This document shows, one piece after another, positions 44,513 through 53,006 of a stretch of DNA of 54,350 nucleotides. The stretch is from Nostoc favosum CHAB5714 (GTDB taxonomy: Bacteria; Cyanobacteriota; Cyanobacteriia; Cyanobacteriales; Nostocaceae), in contig NZ_JAIVFQ010000051.1 of the NCBI RefSeq assembly GCF_020829495.1, positions 1 through 54,350 on the forward strand. Direction: 5' to 3'. The position numbers were made by a program, and so were the translations under genes. Position 1 is the first letter of the stretch. Each line of letters starts with the position of its first letter. Under the pieces are notes generated by a model. The model had not been told where the DNA came from. It saw nothing but the letters and a program-made list of their open reading frames with translations, and did not search any database.

Positions 44513-45298
44513 ATGAGTAATTCTCACACTGAAGAACTCGATTTAGACGATGAGTTTTTGGATTCAGTAGTTGCTAGAGGCAAAGGACTGAGCCAAATTC
44601 CTTACCCAACTTTATTAGATTTAGCCATTCGAGGTAAAGATGATTCATTTAAAGCTAGGGTTTGGGAAATAGTAGTCCAAACTGGACTAGACCCTGATGA
44701 CCCAGCATTTCTGATGATGATTGCTACTGGCAGGCTACAAGTGCTGTTGGAAGACAATCCCAAAGAAATGGAAGCAATGTTTGACCTGTGGCAAACGCAG
44801 CTTTATGACCATCTCCAGACATATGAAAAGGCAGCAGTAAAAGGTCAGCAAAAAGCGATCGCTCAGGCTGTAACAGGATTAATTAGGCGTACTGAATTTG
44901 AGCGTGCTATTCATTCAGTTCCCTCTTTAATTGCTGCGGGAATACTGCTATTAATTGCAGCTGGAGTGGGTGGACTGGTAAGTATAGGTGGAATGTCTTG
45001 GTATCAATCCAGTCATCTAGATCCTGCTGGGCCACGCCAACTCACACAAGCCCAAGCCAACGCTTTGGAATGGGCAACCAGTAATGAAGGTAAGTTTGCT
45101 CACAATCTAATGCAATGGAATCAAGATTTGCTGAGTCGTGATCAAAACGGTCAACTTACTTGTGCTAGGGATGTCAAGCGTTTGGGGGTAACACTGGAAA
45201 TTGGAGCAAGTAGCAGAAAAGCCTCATCCGGGTTCTGCACGTTATGGACATCACCTGCTAATCAGCGCAAGTTTGTATCTAAACCGCGTCTACCTTGA
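44513..45298 (+). CDS. Plasmid-encoded single-pass membrane protein of unknown function
   Basis: A 261-residue protein. Residues 1-135 are cytoplasmic, acidic then helical. One strong membrane helix is at about 142-165 (SLIAAGILLLIAAGVGGLVS), followed by an external domain (ALEWATSNEGKFAHNLMQWN, a conserved-looking C-terminal CARDVKRLGVTLEIG). I do not know the family, but such proteins recur beside partition and mobilisation genes in cyanobacterial plasmids. Its 188-bp upstream gap carries a degenerate repeat near 44348. The ATG follows a weak site. Confidence 0.7.
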   Translation: MSNSHTEELDLDDEFLDSVVARGKGLSQIPYPTLLDLAIRGKDDSFKARVWEIVVQTGLDPDDPAFLMMIATGRLQVLLEDNPKEMEAMFDLWQTQLYDHLQTYEKAAVKGQQKAIAQAVTGLIRRTEFERAIHSVPSLIAAGILLLIAAGVGGLVSIGGMSWYQSSHLDPAGPRQLTQAQANALEWATSNEGKFAHNLMQWNQDLLSRDQNGQLTCARDVKRLGVTLEIGASSRKASSGFCTLWTSPANQRKFVSKPRLP

Positions 45299-45450
45299 AA
45301 ACCGTAGTTTTTTGGAATTAGGGTAAAGCTCAGAACTCAAGGCACGACCGAATAATATACTCTCCTTAAAAACTCCAGGTTTCAAAATAGACGGAGTTTA
45401 AGTTAAAAAATTAGTTGTCAATTTCTCAATCGTAAAAGAGGATTCAGCAG

Positions 45451-45996
45451 ATGTTTACCTGCAAAGTTAACTGGCTTTGGCTGCTGGTAATAGGAGGTAT
45501 AGTTACAGCTTGTACCCCTAATACTGTAAATGTCAGTGGCAAGGATAAGAGGAATACGACTCAAGCTCAAGCTCAAACTGTGCCTGATTATCCGCCGATG
45601 TATGACGTGGATATTAAAGTTTGTGGCAACATCATTGCCCCTCTCAAGGATGGAAAACGTTGTGTCAATCAACAATTACGTTTGTGGGGCCCAGTAGGAG
45701 AGGCAAAATTAGTTCGTGCTGGTATTTCTCTGCCATCAGTTTCTAGCGTAGAGCATAAATTAGCGATCGCCTCGAAAGGCTGTTATCCTGTTTATTCACA
45801 ACCTGACCAACAGCAGTTTTATTGGGCTAATTCCATTATTCAAGTCAACAGGGGAGAAACTGCACCTACAGTCGAAGTTAAGCCAACTCAACTTTCAAAC
45901 CAGCAGATTGATGAGTTAATGACTAGTAAACTTTCCAGTCGGACAATTACAACATTTGGTGGGGCGGGGTGCGAAGCTGCATCTTCGGTAAAATAA
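45451..45996 (+). CDS. Lipoprotein of unknown function
   Basis: A 181-residue lipoprotein with a signal peptide ending in a lipobox, IVTAC (Cys21), so it is anchored in a membrane. The mature part has four further cysteines (KVCGNII, KRCVNQQL, KGCYPVY and AGCEAAS) that may form two disulphides. It follows the membrane protein gene by 152 bp. A ribosome site agagga precedes the ATG. A surface or transfer-complex role is possible; no domain was recognised. Confidence 0.75.
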   Translation: MFTCKVNWLWLLVIGGIVTACTPNTVNVSGKDKRNTTQAQAQTVPDYPPMYDVDIKVCGNIIAPLKDGKRCVNQQLRLWGPVGEAKLVRAGISLPSVSSVEHKLAIASKGCYPVYSQPDQQQFYWANSIIQVNRGETAPTVEVKPTQLSNQQIDELMTSKLSSRTITTFGGAGCEAASSVK

Positions 45997-46033
45997 AGCT
46001 TTTACGGTTGAGGGTGGGTGGGCAAAAAAGTTA

Positions 46034-46051
46034 CCCCACATTTTAGTGGGG
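46034..46051. terminator. Hairpin between convergent genes
   Basis: Arms ccccac and gtgggg around the loop atttta, 38 bp after the lipoprotein stop and 24 bp after the end of the convergent gene. It could serve both strands. Confidence 0.45.
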
Positions 46052-46074
46052 CTACTGTCAGAGTCAGCAGGTAA

Positions 46075-46398
46075 TTATGAAGCTTCAGCCCATCTAGCTG
46101 TACGTTGTTGTTTATGAGCTTTACGCCGCTCCCGTACTGCATCCAAATCTTTCAGTCCATACAGACGTTTGGCGTATGCTAGTAGTTCATTGATAGGAGT
46201 TTCGCTATAGTCCTGGCGAAACTGAATGTTATGTTCGTTCCAATCAAACTCTTGCTGATTAAAACGTGCTTGAGCAGCAAGTTCTCTACCTGATTCCTCA
46301 CGTAAAACTTCCAGTACCATTAATCGCACTTTATCCTGATAACCTATTACTTGATCCAACGCTTTTGTTTGTTGCTGATTACGAGTCATTTGAGTCAT
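46075..46398 (-). CDS. Small charged protein, FDW-motif family, copy 1
   Basis: A 107-residue protein. The core LMVLEVLREESGRELAAQAR, followed by FNQQEFDW and NEHNIQFRQDY, is shared with the next gene upstream (46584-47015). It lacks the acidic tail of that copy and ends basic. A ribosome site (aaaggataatc) precedes the start. No known domain; plausibly nucleoid- or RNA-binding. Confidence 0.7.
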   Translation of the reverse strand: MTQMTRNQQQTKALDQVIGYQDKVRLMVLEVLREESGRELAAQARFNQQEFDWNEHNIQFRQDYSETPINELLAYAKRLYGLKDLDAVRERRKAHKQQRTARWAEAS

Positions 46399-46546
46399 TT
46401 GATTATCCTTTGATTAACGAATTGCTACATCTTACCTAGACAGCATCGACAGATGCCTTCTGAGTTAGAGTTCACTTTTGAATCTCTTCAATTCAGCAGC
46501 AATCGCTGCCTTCAATTCTGTTTTTTTGATGCGGGTGGGCGGGAAA

Positions 46547-46582
46547 TACAATGCCCTGAATTAGATAATTCAGGGCATTGTA
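46547..46582 (-). terminator. Long perfect hairpin after the FDW-family gene
   Basis: Sixteen-bp perfect arms (tacaatgccctgaatt and aattcagggcattgta) with loop agat, one base after the stop codon at 46584. The T-run after it on the minus strand is short. Confidence 0.6.
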
Positions 46583-46583
46583 A

Positions 46584-47015
46584 TTAATCGTCAATTTCTA
46601 TATCTTCGTCATCTTCATCTTGTTCAAAATCGTCATTTATCAAGTCATCAGAGTTGCTACTTAAACCATTGAGTCCGTCCATGCGTTTAGACCGAGCAGC
46701 TTTATGAGAAGCACGTCTATCTCGAATTTCATCAAGATTATTCAAGCCGTAAAGTTTGCGGGCATAATTCACCAGTTCTTTTAATGGTGTATTTACATAG
46801 TCTTTACGGAATTGAGAATTGTGTTTGTCCCAATCAAACTCTTGTCCGTTAAATCTGGCTGCTGCTGCTAATTCTCTTCCTGATTCTTCCCGCAATACTT
46901 CAATTACCATCAGGTGTACTTTTTCCTGATAAGTCATTACTCGTTCTAAAGCAGGAATATGCCTTTCAATTTTACGTGATGCTTTGGCAGTTTTGCGAAC
47001 GTTAGCGTTAACCAT
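46584..47015 (-). CDS. Small charged protein, FDW-motif family, copy 2 with acidic tail
   Basis: A 143-residue paralogue of the downstream gene (LMVIEVLREESGRELAAAAR, EFDWDKHNSQFRKDY, LYGLNNLDEIRDRR). It has a basic N-terminus and an added strongly acidic C-terminus (EQDEDDEDIEIDD). The ribosome site ccaaggag is strong. Two paralogues in a row, each with hairpin or spacer, suggest duplication. Confidence 0.72.
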   Translation of the reverse strand: MVNANVRKTAKASRKIERHIPALERVMTYQEKVHLMVIEVLREESGRELAAAARFNGQEFDWDKHNSQFRKDYVNTPLKELVNYARKLYGLNNLDEIRDRRASHKAARSKRMDGLNGLSSNSDDLINDDFEQDEDDEDIEIDD

Positions 47016-47187
47016 GAGAATTACTCCTTGGTATTTAGTATTTTTCTCATAGAAACAGCATCGAAAGATGCAATTCCCTCCAATTTCAATTATTTATTCA
47101 GCAAAAAAATAACCTGTATTGTTTGAGGCAATACATGGTTATTTTGGGTTATTATTCTGTCAATTACTGAGAATAAGTCGGAATTAT

Positions 47188-47841
47188 TTACTCATCTTCA
47201 TCCAGTTCTTCGTCTAATTCGTCATCTTCATCTAAATCTTCATCGAGTTCATCTTCGATATCCTCCTCATCTTCATCCAGTTCTTCGTCCAGTTCGTCAT
47301 CTAAATCGTCAAGTTCTTCCTCTTCTTGTTCTTGGAAAGAATTACGACGTTCCAGAGATGCCCGGTTGAATTCCACTAAATCTGCTATTGCTTGCTCTGG
47401 GTCAGTGCTGATAGTGTCGTACAGCATACTCATGAAAATTGCCACTACTTCTGGTGCATATTTGAGTGCATCGGGTTGTCCAAACAATTTAGTAAATAAT
47501 TTGGTATTCCATTTTTGCCAATCAAACTTTTTGTTACCACCTTTCTTTTTGACTTGGGCTGCAATATCAAGTCCGAGTTTTTCACGCGCTGCATGACCTA
47601 TTTTAGTTGAAACACGCGAATCCCGTAGCTGCAACTTAACACCATATTCTTTGAAGATTAGATTCCGCAATTCCTTCAACAATGCTAATGCCTCTTCTTC
47701 TGGTGAAGCATTCGCTACCTTTGATTTAGTTGTAGCGGATGTGCCATTGGTTTTGGCAGATGTTTTAGCATTAGCTGCGTTGCGATTGTTGTTATTGGTT
47801 CTAGCTTTAGCGATTCCTTCGGAGCGCTTTGCATACGCCAT
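47188..47841 (-). CDS. Basic-to-acidic hypothetical protein with FDW motif
   Basis: A 217-residue protein. Residues 1-45 are Lys/Asn/Thr-rich. A folded middle (ALALLKELRNLIFKEYGVKL, KKFDWQKWNTKLFTKLFG) carries an FDW..WN motif like the two following genes. The last 45 residues are nearly all Asp, Glu and Leu (DELDEELDEDE). Such charge-split proteins can bind nucleic acid or basic proteins. A good ribosome site (aaaggaagc) precedes the ATG. Function unknown. Confidence 0.7.
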   Translation of the reverse strand: MAYAKRSEGIAKARTNNNNRNAANAKTSAKTNGTSATTKSKVANASPEEEALALLKELRNLIFKEYGVKLQLRDSRVSTKIGHAAREKLGLDIAAQVKKKGGNKKFDWQKWNTKLFTKLFGQPDALKYAPEVVAIFMSMLYDTISTDPEQAIADLVEFNRASLERRNSFQEQEEEELDDLDDELDEELDEDEEDIEDELDEDLDEDDELDEELDEDE

Positions 47842-48317
47842 TTTACAGCTTCCTTTAATGAAGTAAATTTTTCACCTCCTTGCCGCAATCGCGGCTTTCA
47901 CATCCATTTCCAGACAATTTCCAATTTCAAACTTATTTTTTTAGATGAACCGGAATTTTGTTTGATTTCTTCTGTTTACTATGGATGGCAGGAAATAAGA
48001 GAATACTTAACTATTCCTAGTCGTTAGAGTCGGCGTTTAAATGTATTGATAATAATGAATCGAAGTAATTTATAAAAAAGCGATGCCTTCTGGTGCGTCC
48101 ATTACGCATTGGCGGAGCTTGTCCGCAGGACTTACGGTGGGCGTGGCTATCGCATGTAGACGCGTAGTAGTTACTGAAATTAACGCGGTGCTGGAGGCGA
48201 TCGCTCTTTTTCACGTCATAAATATAGCCAACCCATTAGTGATAATTATCCGTGTGGCTAAAGCATCATTAATAAATTTGCTCTACAAGGAGAAAGTAAG
48301 TTGTTGAAGTCAGATTT
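47842..48317. other. Divergent intergenic region with a composite dispersed repeat
   Basis: 476 bp between oppositely transcribed genes, so it should hold both promoters. It contains the dispersed-repeat block at 48080-48167. Short frames here (for example at 48083) lack credible starts and follow the repeat. Confidence 0.5.
48080..48167. repeat. Composite small dispersed repeat
   Basis: Joins gcgatgccttctggtgcg, attacgcattggcggagc, ttgtccgcaggacttacgg and gggcgtggctatcgc. Parts are shared with 11415, 21964 and 1758, so several repeat families are nested here. Confidence 0.7.
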
Positions 48318-49946
48318 ATGAAGTTGACAGACTGGCCTGCTCTAGCTAACAAAAATACTCCAATTGTGGCTATGGAGTATCATACGCCTGACAGAATGCA
48401 GATATTACAGCAGTTTTACCATTGGGGTGAGGAGCGGTCTTTGTCAGTCTTTGTCTGGAATCCAGGTTACTGTGGACTACAGCAATTAATTCAGCATCAA
48501 GGTCAGTACATCTTACAGTCAATTGACAGAGGTAAAGACGGGGACATTATTCAGTATCTTCTGGAGGAATATCAACCAGGCATTTATTTACTGGAGGGAG
48601 TGCTAAATCAGGGTGATGGTAGCAAAATAAGTCAAAAATGTAGCTATCAATTACTCAATGCCTGTCATCAAGCTCTCTGGAGTCAGCAACATCATTACTG
48701 GGTGTTATTGGAAACTTACGTTCAACTATCTCTAGAATTACAGCCTTTTATTCCTGTACTGTCAAATCCACTTCCAGACCAACAGCAGGTGCAGATAGTT
48801 GTGGAGCAGTTTTGTGATGCCTGGGTTGGCCGTAGCCATCATCGCCTTCAGCACTTTGCGGAGTGCGATCGCCGCGCTGTAACTGATCGCAATTCTTGGT
48901 TAAAAACAACAGAAAAAACATCAGCACTGCAATTGCTCTTTCGTGCCTGTCAGGGTTTACCCATAGGCGAGATAAATATGCTATTACAGCAATGTCTGGG
49001 TTTTGCAGAGCAGCTTGAGGAAATCGCCCAATTAGTGCTAGAGCATAAAGTTAGCAAACTGCGGGGTCGAGGTTTAGAGTACATTGCTCAACCGGATGTA
49101 CCTTCAGCCGGGGGATTAGATTTACTGGAGAAAAGGTTGGAAACTATTACCTGTCTACTTCAACCTAAAGCAAAGCAATATGGATTGAAGTTTCCCACTG
49201 GGATGCTCTTATGGGGGCCACCGGGTACTGGTAAAAGTCTTTCTGCCAAGTTAGCAGCTAAGAAAATGGGATTGCCACTGTTAGCAGCTAATTGGGGTGT
49301 ACTACTGGGTGATCCTCATCCCGACAGAGCATTAAAGGAGTTTATTACTTTGGTGACTTCCCTTTCTCCCTGTGTACTCTACTGGGATGACTTTGATAAA
49401 GGCTTTGCTGGCTGGGACTCCAATGCAGATGGAGGTGTAGCACGGCGGCTATCTGCGGCTTTACTAACTTGGATGCAAGAGCATCAAGAGCCAGTTTATA
49501 CCATTGCTACTGTCAATCGCTTGTCAATGCTACCTGCGGAATTAGTTCGCCGTTTTGATGATATCTTTTTTGTGGATTTACCCCATGAAGGGGCAAGATA
49601 TGAAGTTTTCAATCTACATCTAGCTAAGTATTTTCCAGCTTTTCGAGACAATAACTCACCTTGGAGCGATGATCAATGGCGTAGACTGTTGGCTGAATAT
49701 CGCATTTGCAGTCCAGCAGAAATTGGTAATGCAGTCCGTCGTTGTGCTGAAGAGGCTTTTTATCAAGGTAGACCAGGGGAAATTGAGTTTGAGGATTTGC
49801 TGAAACAGCGACAAGAATTTACACCGGCTATGGAGCGAGAGTCAGAACAGATACAAGCAATTCGCAATCAGGCTATTTATGCTAAACCTGTAGCTAGTCA
49901 GGATGTCTCTCGATTTGCTTATCAGCACCGAGAGTTATTTGGGTGA
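48318..49946 (+). CDS. Ycf46-like AAA ATPase
   Basis: A 542-residue AAA protein. The N-terminal half resembles the Ycf46 N-domain (IVAMEYHTPDRMQILQQFY, IYLLEGVL). Around residues 300-307 is Walker A GPPGTGKS; Walker B is VLYWDDFDK; sensor 1 is IATVNR; the arginine finger region is LVRRFDDIFFVDLP. Ycf46-type AAA proteins occur in cyanobacteria and algal plastids; a role in stress or CO2 regulation is reported for the chromosomal form. A plasmid copy could remodel partition or transfer complexes (inference). The ATG at 48318 lacks an ideal ribosome site. Confidence 0.9.
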   Translation: MKLTDWPALANKNTPIVAMEYHTPDRMQILQQFYHWGEERSLSVFVWNPGYCGLQQLIQHQGQYILQSIDRGKDGDIIQYLLEEYQPGIYLLEGVLNQGDGSKISQKCSYQLLNACHQALWSQQHHYWVLLETYVQLSLELQPFIPVLSNPLPDQQQVQIVVEQFCDAWVGRSHHRLQHFAECDRRAVTDRNSWLKTTEKTSALQLLFRACQGLPIGEINMLLQQCLGFAEQLEEIAQLVLEHKVSKLRGRGLEYIAQPDVPSAGGLDLLEKRLETITCLLQPKAKQYGLKFPTGMLLWGPPGTGKSLSAKLAAKKMGLPLLAANWGVLLGDPHPDRALKEFITLVTSLSPCVLYWDDFDKGFAGWDSNADGGVARRLSAALLTWMQEHQEPVYTIATVNRLSMLPAELVRRFDDIFFVDLPHEGARYEVFNLHLAKYFPAFRDNNSPWSDDQWRRLLAEYRICSPAEIGNAVRRCAEEAFYQGRPGEIEFEDLLKQRQEFTPAMERESEQIQAIRNQAIYAKPVASQDVSRFAYQHRELFG

Positions 49947-50176
49947 GTCGAATGTAATTTTTTAAATTCAGCTTGTGTCGGATTTTAAAATGCCGATGGT
50001 AGAAGTATGGTTGGGATTATTGCTGGTTGGGTTTACATTAGAACAACGTGGTAATTTTTATCACAACCATAATGTCTGGGTGAACAGCTCTCTAACTTCG
50101 ACTGGTGACATCCTTGGGCGCTGACTCTGAGACTACAGCATCGGCTGACCAACCTCACGGGAGCCCTATATTTCCC

Positions 50177-50467
50177 TTACAAATCAAAATCAAGGCTGAA
50201 GGTTTGGTCATCAGAATCCTCTGGTTTAGAGTCTGTAGATAGCTCTTTAGTCGGCTGAATAAGTTGGTTTGACTCAGTATTAATCGGGGTGAAAGCTACT
50301 TGTTGAGTGGGGAATGTACCCTTTCTGAAAGCAAAATAACAATCAATGATAAAGTAAAGCGTCTCCAGGTAACTTTTACCTAATTGCTGTGATTCTGCAA
50401 ATATCCGCTCCCGGTAGCTATCTTTGATCCGAACTTTTTCCGGTGTCAAGTCTTGTTTGTCTGTCAT
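50177..50467 (-). CDS. Small ParR-like protein after the second actin-like gene
   Basis: A 96-residue protein. The N-terminal half is a basic helix pair (VRIKDSYRERIFAESQQLGK, SYLETLYFIIDCYFAF), like a small DNA-binding adaptor; the rest is a polar linker ending in an acidic peptide (DDQTFSLDFDL). It starts 2 bp after the actin-like fragment, so the pair is a parM-parR-type module. The partner gene is truncated. Confidence 0.65.
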   Translation of the reverse strand: MTDKQDLTPEKVRIKDSYRERIFAESQQLGKSYLETLYFIIDCYFAFRKGTFPTQQVAFTPINTESNQLIQPTKELSTDSKPEDSDDQTFSLDFDL

Positions 50468-50469
50468 TG

Positions 50470-51298
50470 TTATAGCTTCCCAGATGTGGTTGTTGGATTC
50501 TTGCTGATAATGGTTTTTGCCATTTCTAGAAGCCCAAAGACATTAGCTTCCACTGGATTATCCAGAATTTTGAAACCGTTCTTTTCTAAGAGCTTCTTAA
50601 ATCCAGGTAAGAGGCAACCTCCACCTATAGCCCAGATTTCATCCCCTTGGTGCTTGGCATCAAGTGTCAAATTCACCACTTTCTTCAAGTATTTTTCATA
50701 CCAATCTTTCAAACAAGCACTGTATATATCTTTGATATCGATGTCACGGCTGTACTTGGTATGTCCCATCTCCAGACAAAATCGGATTTTGGATGCATCC
50801 CCGATTTTTCCGCCATTTAGATGTTTCATTTTTTGGGAAATATCATCAATGAGAACTTCTACACCAATGGGGTAGGCGGTGTGAACTTCTCGTTTCCCCT
50901 GGTTGTAACGAGAATACAGAGTCGTACCATTACCAAAGTCTAAAATGGTTAATTTTTTCGGTAGTTGATGCCCAAATAATGCACCCATCCCTTCTAGTAC
51001 TACTTTCAGCACTTCTACTTTCACATCTGATTGTTTGCCGGCAAGTATCGGCTGATATTCCCCACTTAGTACTTTTTGCAATTCGTCAGCCAGACCTACA
51101 TCATGTAAGCTGACGACTAATTTTAAATGCCAAGCCTTACGGTATGGAAGATGTGCCAATGCACCAAATAAAGTCAACAACGCATTATTGACTTTGTTTT
51201 CATTATTGTCCGTGTTGCGGTCAAAATGATAACCTGTACGGAAAGCTGATTCTCCGACTGTGTAAGCAGTGCCGGTATTTACGAAATCGGAGAAAACC
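50470..51298 (-). pseudogene. Second ParM-like actin, N-terminally truncated
   Basis: The open frame extends upstream of the first ATG-like start (51180) to a TAG near 51299. It reads VFSDFVNTGTAYTVGESAFR, then ILDFGNGTTLYSRY (phosphate 2) and IWAIGGGCLLPGFKKLLEKN (adenosine motif). The N-terminal phosphate-1 third is missing. At the break, on the other strand, begins a ParA gene also without its N-terminus. The remaining product could be expressed from TTG 51180 but would not be a complete actin. Confidence 0.75.
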
Positions 51299-51825
51299 TA
51301 TGGTTAATTCCTGCTGATGATGGATTAGATAATGCTCAGGAATTTTTGTCCGGGAGCGGTATGGGAGCTATTGTTCTGAGCAAACGCTTAAAAGAGATAT
51401 CAGATTTATTCCAATACTGCATTGTCGATGCGCCACCTCAGCGATCGCAAATCTGCCTTACATCGTTGGGGGCAGCTGACCATATCATCATTCCTGTAGA
51501 AGCATCATCCAAAGGTGTAAATTCTCTCATCCGAACTCTAAGTTTAGTTGAAGAACTTCAAGAAATTGATGCTTTTTCAGGGATAGTGCTTGGCATCTTG
51601 CCATTCAGAGATAAATGGGTAGGTAATAACCAAGTCGCACAAAGTAAGGCGAGTATCAGTGCAATGCGAACAATTGCCGAAGAAATAGTCGTTTTACCTT
51701 CAATTTTAGAATCTGAACAATTTAAAAAGGCCATAGATAAAGGTGTAAGTTTGTCCTCTCTAGGCTTTGAACAACTCGAAACTCCCTTCCAACAAATTAT
51801 CGAGAGGTTACAAAAGAATGTCTGA
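51250..51825 (+). pseudogene. ParA-family ATPase, N-terminally truncated
   Basis: The frame from 51250 reads YEIGENLWLIPADDGLDNAQ, then CIVDAPPQRSQICLTSLG and ADHIIIPVEASSKGVNSL, which are Walker A' (switch) and later ParA motifs. The deviant Walker A, normally about 60 residues earlier, is absent, and an in-frame TGA (51247) precedes. The first internal start gives 159 residues from 51346. Its stop overlaps the next gene by 8 bp, so ParA and partner were an operon. Truncation probably removes ATP binding. Confidence 0.8.
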
Positions 51826-52276
51826 TGTTTTTGAGCGCCTTAAGAAAAAGACACGTCCAAGTGTTCCAGCACGGGATACAACACTTGTAAAAGTACAACA
51901 TGATAACTTACTAAATGACCAAATTACAGAATTTAGTCATTTACCTGAAAAACTAAAACCAGATTTAGATAGTGAGGAAGTTATAAACGATAAGGTAAGC
52001 ACTTCTAATCAAGAACAGCACTTAGAGTTACCGCAGATTATCAGGCGAACAATCAGGTTAGAACAGGACATTGATACTAACCTAGATAGCTTTTGCAATG
52101 TAAATAAAATTACTAGAGATACTTTCTTAGAAGCTGCATTTCTCGTCTGCTCAGAAAATGAGGAATTATTGCAAGAGGTACTAAAGCAAGCTAGAAAACG
52201 TTATCAACAGCGTAAACAAGCTGGTGAACAACGCAAATTTCAGACATTGGCTAAGAAAATCAACGTTAACGATTAA
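51818..52276 (+). CDS. Small ParB-like partner of the truncated ParA
   Basis: A 152-residue protein from ATG 51818 (MSDVFERLKKKTRPSVPARD). The N-terminal basic peptide could stimulate ParA ATPase, as in small ParB/ParG-type partners. The middle is a polar linker, and a C-terminal helical or RHH-like domain follows (IRRTIRLEQDIDTNLDSFCN ... FLEAAFLVCSENEELLQEVL). The start lies inside the end of parA, with gagagg upstream. DNA-binding is inferred from position. Confidence 0.7.
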   Translation: MSDVFERLKKKTRPSVPARDTTLVKVQHDNLLNDQITEFSHLPEKLKPDLDSEEVINDKVSTSNQEQHLELPQIIRRTIRLEQDIDTNLDSFCNVNKITRDTFLEAAFLVCSENEELLQEVLKQARKRYQQRKQAGEQRKFQTLAKKINVND

Positions 52277-52384
52277 GTTAACCCTAATCTATCCGTGAGA
52301 GGTTAAGGTAATTGCACAAATGTCCGTGAGGGTGCAGGAAACTACACTTACAAGTTTTAGTCAAATTCTATTGCCAATGGTGAG

Positions 52385-52759
52385 TTATAAAGCTTTAAGG
52401 AACTGCGCTGGTTCTGTAGCCTCACGGCTATTATTCACAAAAATATCAGCAATTAGTCGTAAAACTTCAGCTTGTTCTTCTGGAGGTGCTTCAGCAATTA
52501 GCGATCGCAGGCTAATTCCTGGCCTCTGACCAAATAACTCAGATAAATACCACACCCTAGCTTCTACCGGAATAGCCAAAAGTAGCGCTATTAGTTTTGA
52601 TGCTCCTAGATCCGCCTTCCCGCGACGAAAGCGGGATAACATTACTTCTGACACTTTAGCCTGTTCAGCAGTCTTCTTCGCTTCCAAATTGAAGCGATTC
52701 ATCATCTCATCGAATAACTGCTGATAACTTTGTGTTTTTTCTGATACAAAACTTTGCAT
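52385..52759 (-). CDS. XRE-family helix-turn-helix regulator
   Basis: A 124-residue protein. The N-terminal helix-turn-helix (AKKTAEQAKVSEVMLSRFRR, followed by GKADLG) is of the XRE/Cro type, and a Leu/Glu-rich C-terminal helix pair could dimerise. Transcribed away from the initiator gene; it may control copy number or partition genes. The ATG at 52759 is clear. No toxin or partner is adjacent. Confidence 0.75.
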   Translation of the reverse strand: MQSFVSEKTQSYQQLFDEMMNRFNLEAKKTAEQAKVSEVMLSRFRRGKADLGASKLIALLLAIPVEARVWYLSELFGQRPGISLRSLIAEAPPEEQAEVLRLIADIFVNNSREATEPAQFLKAL

Positions 52760-53006
52760 TGCTTTGCTAATTATACTTAAGTTTAACGGTTATACTATTT
52801 GATGTTTGATTAAACGACAACGATGATGTATACCCTAATCTTACCAAACTCTTGCTAGGAGTGCTTTTTCCCAGACATATCTTTAATCTTCAGATTACTA
52901 GCATAGCCATCAAATAAATACCTTGTCGCGATTGAATATAAAAATTCGTTGACTAAGTGTTAATGATGGACACCTAAAAAATTAGTCTCTATCCCAACGG
53001 ATCGAG

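Noticed and set aside
45418..45675. Minus-strand frame over the lipoprotein gene
   Set aside because: The plus-strand gene has a lipobox and ribosome site; the minus frame has neither.
47366..47866. Plus-strand frames over the acidic protein
   Set aside because: Low-complexity antisense of Asp/Glu codons and of the basic head.
50453..50875. Plus-strand 140-codon frame over the second actin-like gene
   Set aside because: Antisense to the conserved actin motifs on the minus strand.
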